Below, one piece after another: positions 56,801-64,000 of a DNA stretch of 64,000 bases. Each line of letters opens with the position of its first letter. Within the stretch, counting starts at the first letter, position 1. Below the pieces are notes generated by a model. It saw only the letters and a program-made list of their open reading frames with translations, did not search any database and was not told the DNA's origin. The DNA lies in assembly GCF_947507565.1 (NCBI RefSeq), contig NC_089176.1:2046001-2110000 (forward strand), given 5' to 3'. The position numbers and the translations under genes were made by a program. The stretch comes from Oscarella lobularis (lineage: Eukaryota > Porifera > Homoscleromorpha > Homosclerophorida > Oscarellidae).

Positions 56801-59800
56801 TTGAGGAAGGTTCGCCACACTTTGCGCAGTACGTTCAAGTCCTCGTAAAAGTAATTGAAGACGGTGACCAGGATAGCGACTTCTTCGCCGCGAATGACAG
56901 AATATGGCAAACTGAGAGAAACAAAAAATGGCTTGAAAGCGACGAGTCGAGCGGGGGCAGGGGCCAAGCCAAAGCCAGATGACGACGACACGGCAAACGC
57001 GTCAGCAATCCACGTAGTAATAGTATCGGGAACAGTCACGTTAAAAACGGCATTTCCATCGGAGCTGAAAAAGAAGACTTAGGCAATGCGTTTTAAAAGA
57101 TTTATTTTCATGTTCTCACTCTGCTTGCCGATCGTCCCAGAGCCACGCTTCAGGAAAATACGAACGAACTCGACGAACAGACGCCCGGCCGCGGTCGGTC
57201 GATCCGTCGCCGGAACCGGAACCTTGTATCAGCTGAGAACCTGAACCTAAAGTAGAGAAGATCATTGGTTCACACGACTCAGAGAATTTAGTGCTACGAT
57301 GTACCTCCTATCTGTCGCTTGACAAAATGAAAATCTGTTGATAGTTTTAAATTTGTTATAATCGCCAAGCCCGGATTCTGTTGGACCAATTATGTAGAGT
57401 GAAAATGCTGCACATTAAAAGTGCAAAAGCACCTTCAGGAATTCAGGCAGATCGACGTCAGCCCACCACGATTTCCACCAGAAAAGATCATCATTAACGA
57501 GATATCCATCGCCAATACCGCTGCCGCTGGAGCTACCGCTGATCAGTTCCAGCATCAATGCGCTGTTCGTGTCGTCGCTATAACCGGAGTTATATGATTC
57601 TACAGCCGAGAGGACCTACGAGGAAAGTTGAATTACCCCCGGCATCCTATAGAGAGTCATTCGTACATATTCAGCTGATAAATGACTCCCGCTACACGCA
57701 GACGGTACGAGATAGACGCTTCTGTCCACGGCCGTCACGCTCACGTGCGCAAACGGCGCTGCCTTCACCGACAACTGAACCTGATCTGCAGGTCTTGACA
57801 TATTGGTGCTAAAACTGATATTAACCTAATAAAAAATCAATAAATAAATAAAATATAGCAGTCGGTTAACATGCGTGCCTCATTCTGAAAGCATCGAGCA
57901 ACTTGAAATTTGACAGCGGTTCCAACTCCCATCTTATTATCGCCGACGTAGTAAGCGACAAGATAAAAGCTTGGTGCTAGAGCGCACGAAACGTTCACTG
58001 CCAGTTGCGATTCGTGAAGTCCAGCGTAATCGTTTGAAGGTCTAAACTGCATAGGCGACTTCCAAGAACGAAATATCTCTCCTCTTGCTACAATCTACAA
58101 TCAAATTTCAAAAAAGTATATTAAATCAAAAGGACAAAAGTAACCAGGAAGTGAAAATCGGTCGCAAGTGGCCGACTTGACAAGATGTCAATAAAAGTTT
58201 CGTTGCCGGGCTGAACATAACACAATAGCAATCAACTAACGCACAAAAATTAATTTTTTAGCTTACCTGTAAAACAAGTTCTGACGACGTCAATGACAAG
58301 ACGCTTGCACTCTCAACCGACTCTCTTGGCTTGAGTGAATGAGTAGCCAAAAATTGATTCCGTTTTACCGAAAACTTCGCCTAGAAAATTAAGGCACGGG
58401 ACTATCCATGCAAGATCTCTCTTAGCAGTGATCACATTAACCGTTATTTCCATGCTTTTAAAGAAAAGATTGCTTTCTTCGTAGACGTGAAATTGAACGC
58501 TGCCGTTCACTGCCTCGACTGTCGTCGAACTGATTTTTCTTCCATTGCCGCGGATTCCCACATGCAGCAAAGTACGATTTAGAAACGGCCGAAGATCAGG
58601 AAGCACAATGGATATCTTTACAGAAAGCAATGCTACATCAAAGCAAAACTTTCTATTTCTTTTCCGCTGACCGTTACTGTAAAAGGAAGCCCTGGAGTAA
58701 AATACGACGAAGTTCCAGGAACGAACTTGATGGCGTAGGGCTGACGAGCGACGGTGACAATTCGTGAAGAATTTGCAATTGCTCCCGTTCCTTGTTCTGT
58801 TATAGTAACGTTGACTTCCAACGCGATCGGTGCATAGTAATCGGGGCTAAACGAAAACGATCCGGAAAACCATTTTCGAACTAAAACGGCAGTATCTATA
58901 GCAAACTCTGTCGATCCATTAGTCTGAACGAGTAAAAGTAATAAAACTTCAAAAAAACAAACGCAAGTTTACAAGTTTACCTTTATGCACACCGTCTCCT
59001 TCGATGGAGAGTAGCTGTAACTGAAGAATTTCTGATGAACGCTGGTAACGTGAAGGCACGCTTGACCCTTCACTGGTTTCCCATACGTGTACCTAGTTTC
59101 AAATAAATGCTTGCATAGGTAAAACGATAGTGAAATACAACACAACCTTGCTATTACGGTCCCGCTAAGAAGCTGATCGTCGGAAAGAATGTATTCTGGC
59201 AGAAGAAGGTCGACTTCGAATTTGGGTAAGACTAATAAAATTAAGCTATTATTAGAGACCGGTGCATGCAAATGCACGACGGAATAATACCGTATTCCTG
59301 AACGGCAAAGCATGCCTCGTTTATCAAAACAGGCTGCAAATAACAGACTAGAAAGAAGGTCAATAAACGGCCACTGGTCACTTACATCGATAGTCCAAGA
59401 ATAAAGAGCATAGACAAAAACTGTCCATGATCCAGCCACCGGCTCTGAAGACAGATGAAACGATAGACGCACAACGCCTAAGTTTAAAAAAGCAACATGA
59501 CAAAAGCAGGCATGTGTACTAGCATTAAGCAATGCTACCATTGCTTGCCCTCAGCTGAGCCCATTGTAAAACTCTAGTTCCTTTGCCATCCTAGACGTGT
59601 TGTACATAAAGGTATAAAAGAAGTGGCATACTCTCGCGTCGTTTGACTCACAGCAATTTCAACTGAAATCTGTGCATTCAGTCAAGAGTCAGTTTAGTAG
59701 AAAACAAACGCAGTACCGTACTTACATTTCCCGAGTAAGGCTTCATTGCGTAATTGAGTGCAATTATTCGCATTCTCACTAGGAGTAAATATGCACGTCA

Positions 59801-62800
59801 GTCGTGATTTCCACTCCAAAAAATCTGTTCGTAACCTTGCTGTCCCGGTTTGTAGACGGGTTTGTCCGTTTGGACGAAAATTACCGGTCCGCTTGCAGTC
59901 ACTCCAACATCAGTCATTCCATTTAGCTGAGTTATGTTATCGGACGTAATGCCGTCTATCACCAACTGATATTTTCCAGGACGAAAATCTTCAGGAATCT
60001 ATACGCGTACTCAACGTACTAGGACTAAAACTTCAGTAATTAAAAAACAAACCTCAAAGCTTGCCAAACCATATCCATTTTCTAAATCAAAGACAACTAG
60101 AATTGAGGACTATTAAACATTTTTAATGTTCGAACCCAACGGCTTCATAGGTAACGACGTCAATGCCACATCAAAATTGGAAACTAGGCGAGCTTGAAGA
60201 TTCAAAAAGTCCCTAATTCCTTGCGTCATAATGTGAATATCTGCTTTCGAGCCTTGACGAAGTACGTTCGGCGACGCAACAACGTACGTCGGACAGCACC
60301 TAATAATTAAATCGCACCAACGTAGCGTATCTATCAGATTATCAGACTAAGAAAAATTACGTTTGCCACCACTGAAGATCGACGCAACTGCTGACGCAAT
60401 CACCTATAGCAAATAACTTCTAAAAAGAAGTCAAACAGCTCCGTGCAACAAACCCGTGAAGTGGTATTTTGTAACAAAAGCCGGCCAATATCTCAAGAAC
60501 TTCGTGAGTCCTAACGCGTGATATGAAACAAACAATTCATTGCCTTCTGATATATATGTTTTCGACGGTGGAGTTGAGCAAGCCGTCACCGTGTTGGCTA
60601 GCGACGACAGCGAACGATCTTTGCTGCTGCTCACAGAGACGTTGTACTGATTGCAACGATAACCCATACGTGACTGAAACTTGACAAATTCAATAGCAAC
60701 TCGTTGATTGGGAGGAGCACGAATGGCCCACAAGCACGATAAGCCTGAAGTGGCATGGGTGTAGCGTATAGAGGGAACGGTCAAGTCGAGTTTGATCGTT
60801 CCGGATGCGTTTGTCAGAAGCGTTACGTTTTCGCCGCACCCTGCAGCGAGAAGTAAATTATTATATCGGTCACGAACGGCTAGACAAAGCCATTCTCACC
60901 TATTAAGCAGTCTCGATAGCCGAAATAGCCCTCAGGACAAACACACCGATTGCGGTCCGTACACGTTTGACTGCTTCCGCAAGGAGGAGTGCATTGATCT
61001 AATACAATGATAATACACTGAAGGAACGCGAAAACGTCGTGTGGTATACATTGACACGTGCGGTTGTCCGATTCGAGTTTTTGGTAGGAGGACGGACAGG
61101 AACACACGTAGCCGCCAAAGGTATTCTCGCACGTATGCGAGCAATTGTTTTTCTCATCCACTGCACATTCATCTACGTCTGAAACGACGGGGTAGAAAAT
61201 CAACGTTATGTACGTCCCCACAGTACCTGCAGTGCACGGTTGAGATGTGAACACGAAATTCTTCAAATCGATGTCGCATCGAGAGCACAAGAGAAGTTGA
61301 ATTTGAACCAACGAATCTGGCAGGAAGCGAGGAATCTCCACTAGTTCCAGTTGCCATGGTATCACACGAAGCGATCGATTCGCCTGCTTCAATTCGCGAT
61401 CGACGTGAACGTTGCCGTCGACCAGGAGCTGGACACGTCGACCCCAACCCAAGTTGAACGATTGGTCGCTTGTCGATCGGTGTTGGAAGGAGAAGCATCG
61501 ATACTTGGCGTGTGATACCAGAGCGCTCTTTATAAAAGCATAGAGCTTATGACTTCGATAATGAGAGTTTAGTTGCACATAGCTATTCGATTCTAAGACA
61601 CAATAAGAATTTAGAGCGACTGACGCATATACATAACTCACGATGAACGTCGAATGGCACGAGTGGTTTAGGACCGGTTTCCCATCCACAGAACGACCCG
61701 TCTCTTAGTGAGCAGTTGGATGCTAGAGAAACGGTCAAATCAGTTTTTTTTTTGTCGCAGACGCGCACGTATAACCTTCTGCGTAAGGAAAAACGATCTT
61801 TATGTTCTTGACACTAAACGATCCGCCGAAGTAGCGCATAACGTCGTAGTGCGGATAAATCCGTATCCTCTGAGTAATCTGGCTAAGTAGCCGGATCTCA
61901 AAAATAGCCGTTTGCCACGACGACGTTGTCGTCGAGAGTGATTGATGGGATTTTTTCCACGCAATGCGACTTCTCGATCCGCCAACATGATATTCCGTCA
62001 CAATGACGCGAGAGTCGCTAAACGTCGTCTTGTAGCGAAACGCAATGCACACTTTACCTGCCACATTATAGAACGACGATGGCATCAAAACCACGGTAAG
62101 AAAAGGTCGTCGGTAAACCAGCCTTTTCGGCAAGATAAAAAGGTAAACAGAATCTAAGACAAAACACGGTGAAACGTCTATTAGGTTTAGTCAATTTGAC
62201 TTCGTGTACCGCCGTCCTTTTTTCCGCTTTCGATATGCCAACGTGCGTTCGAAGATGTCAAATTGAACATTTTGTATAACAAAGGGTTATAATAGCTAAA
62301 CTGCCCACAGCCTTCACTTGCCTCAAGGGGCAGTGCTTCTAGACCCTTCTGAGCAACGAGGCACTGAGTAAAATAATGGTAGCCGAGAAAGAATTGCTTG
62401 TATCCCAACGCTGCTGCAACTACGGCGCATCGCTTCTCGGCTCTTGAAAAGTGGAACGTGGCATAGGTCGGAAGCAAATCAATGTGACTTTCGAGAGACA
62501 CAAAGTGAAATAAGGGATCGCGCTGTCGCCAGCATCCGGCGCTTTTCCACTCTAAAAAGAAACGTAGACTGGGTAAGCAAAGCAAACGTTTAGAGATCAA
62601 AAGCCAAACAAACTAGGACGGCTTGGCTTTTTGACTTCAACAGAAGGAGGAGAAGGTGTAGATGAAGGAATACGCGACCACGCTCCACTTCCATCTGAAA
62701 CCCGCACGGGACACGTTCTCTCGTTTCCAAAGGCGCAGTCTAAGTCTGTGTAGAAAAAAAAGCTTATTAGACGCGTCTTTGCTTTGTCCTACTCACTATC

Positions 62801-64000
62801 TGTGCAAGCGATTTTCTTCACGTTATCAATTGCGATGTCGCCCGTATTCCAGTTTGTCTCTGTCAAACCGGTGACGTGAAACTTGACGTAAAACTTCACG
62901 TTGTACTGAATTTTTAGAAACGCGGTGCGCCAGCAGTTCGCTGTCGTTCCGCGAAAATTTAGCGACGCAAATGGGCGCCCTCCAATGCGAAGAAGATCAA
63001 CGCGAAGATAGACGGACGCGTTCAGGTGAAGAAGGTAATCGAAAGTCAAGCACATCGAAAGAGCCTCTTTCATCAGAGGACTAATCAAGGTAACACCACA
63101 ACTTCGGACGTCTGCAAAAGTATCTCTTGCAGAGCAATTGGACGCTGAAGACATCTTCACTAAATTTAAGCGATTCGCTAAGAAAAGAAATAATCTCAAA
63201 ACAAAGTTTTAATACTACCATCTGATAAATATAAAAATAAATATAAGTATGAATATTGAAATGAAAAGCTGAAGTATAGATAGGAGGGCTCACACGCTTT
63301 GTTCTCGCATTGTGACTCGGTGTCGCGGTGCAATTCGTCATTAAGTAACGTACTGTAATCCACTGCCAAAAGAAATCACACAAAGGACAAAATTGATTAG
63401 TCAGAAACCAAAATGGTGCCGACGCGTCTTTTTTAGTACACATGCAACGGCCTTTCTCTGGCGGTTTAAGCAACAAGCCCGCATGAACCCAATGAGCATG
63501 GATTACGTCCGCTTCCATTCCCAGCAAATCGCCGGTAAATCCCAGAGGATACGCAGAAATAACCCACCCCCAAATCCTCTTGATCGTTAGAAAAACCGGA
63601 TTTTTCTAACCACGAAGTCAACCGCAAAGAGAAACTTGGCTTAATAAATTACTGCTTAGTTAATCGCGCTTAAGAAGAGGATTTCGGACGTAAAGCGTAA
63701 TAGATCTAGACAGTAGCGAACCTCTCGTCCAATCGGATTTCTCCAAATTCCATCCACAAGAGTCGCGTTCAAAGTCGCACAATCGCAAATTCTGTGGAGC
63801 TAAAAAATGAGGAGAGAGATACAGCTTCTCGAATAGTTCTCTAGTGGCAATCGAGACTATACCTTCGATAGCCGTGTAAAAGATATCTAATCGACGGACG
63901 ACTGAGTCGCCCGCAGAGCCTTGCACAAACAGTGTCATTGTCTGCTCCGACGACACGAGTCTCGTCTTAAAGAATCGACCGTAACGACCCTGATGCGCAA
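53807..64000 (-). CDS. Membrane-anchored mosaic thioester protein, copy 2, 5'-partial at window edge
   Basis: A tandem paralogue of copy 1 with the same exon order and highly similar introns. The visible part starts in the first CUB (SSEQTMTLFVQGSAGDSVVR), with MAM (CDFERDSCGWNLEKSDWTRG), the MAM-like modules, EGFs (DVDECAVDEKNNCSHTC) and second CUB. The A2M core has VIFVQTDKPVYKPGQ, VRSYFPEAWLWDD, PYGCGEQN, EPGNCYHLT and GFLSGFSVDKEGL. The signal peptide and WxxW exons must lie beyond 64000. The C-terminus differs from copy 1: after EE it reads AACSLTWSVGYTVLVEYNS then VTVGVVFVFIALS and stops (TGA at 53807-53809). It has no basic cytoplasmic tail. I saw no frame-breaking lesions in the exons compared, so both copies look functional. 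Confidence 0.82.
56279..56293 (-). other. Thioester motif GCGEQ, copy 2
   Basis: The minus strand encodes RPYGCGEQN, intact as in copy 1 (MPYGCGEQN there). Confidence 0.95.

Overview
The window is animal genomic DNA. It has many short GT-AG introns (about 50-100 nt), extracellular mosaic proteins built from NIDO, AMOP, VWD, EGF, MAM, CUB, TSP1 and alpha-2-macroglobulin (A2M) domains, and a full ABCA-type transporter. Tiny introns, tight gene spacing and unusual domain shuffling suggest an early-branching metazoan, most likely a sponge. That assignment is inference. I see no bacterial operons, CRISPR array, rRNA or tRNA genes.

Layout. (1) 1-3311 is non-coding sequence with a palindromic AT-rich satellite. 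(2) 3312-16957 (+) is a very large MUC4-like single-pass membrane protein: EGF, Ser/Thr/Gly-rich cassettes, NIDO, EGF, NIDO, AMOP, VWD, about 18 EGF-type modules, Cys-rich DUF4215-type repeats, cadherin-like repeats and a transmembrane segment. (3) 17732-23059 (+) is an ADAMTS-family protein whose zinc-binding catalytic motif has been destroyed. (4) 23060-25941 is a convergent intergenic region with an odd GC-rich block. (5) 25942-36716 (-) is a complete ABCA1-like transporter with a perfect 347-bp CCTG microsatellite in its second intron. (6) 36893-36993 (-) is a relic of a kinase C-terminus. (7) 37181 to about 41990 (-) is a predicted fusion of an RNF213-like N-terminal region, a coiled coil and a TKL-type kinase. 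(8) 42228-53199 (-) and 53807 to beyond 64000 (-) are two tandem paralogues of a membrane-anchored thioester protein with a WxxW-CUB-MAM-EGF-CUB front end.

Three loci (the MUC4-like protein, the ADAMTS pseudoprotease and the paired thioester proteins) encode extracellular matrix, cell-surface or humoral-defence proteins. The thioester pair and the RNF213-like kinase gene are plausible innate-immunity components. The neighbourhood alone does not prove a shared pathway.

Gene ends and exon joins were inferred by eye from splice signals, reading frame and domain continuity. First exons of the MUC4-like and RNF213-like genes are uncertain. The second thioester gene runs off the right edge.
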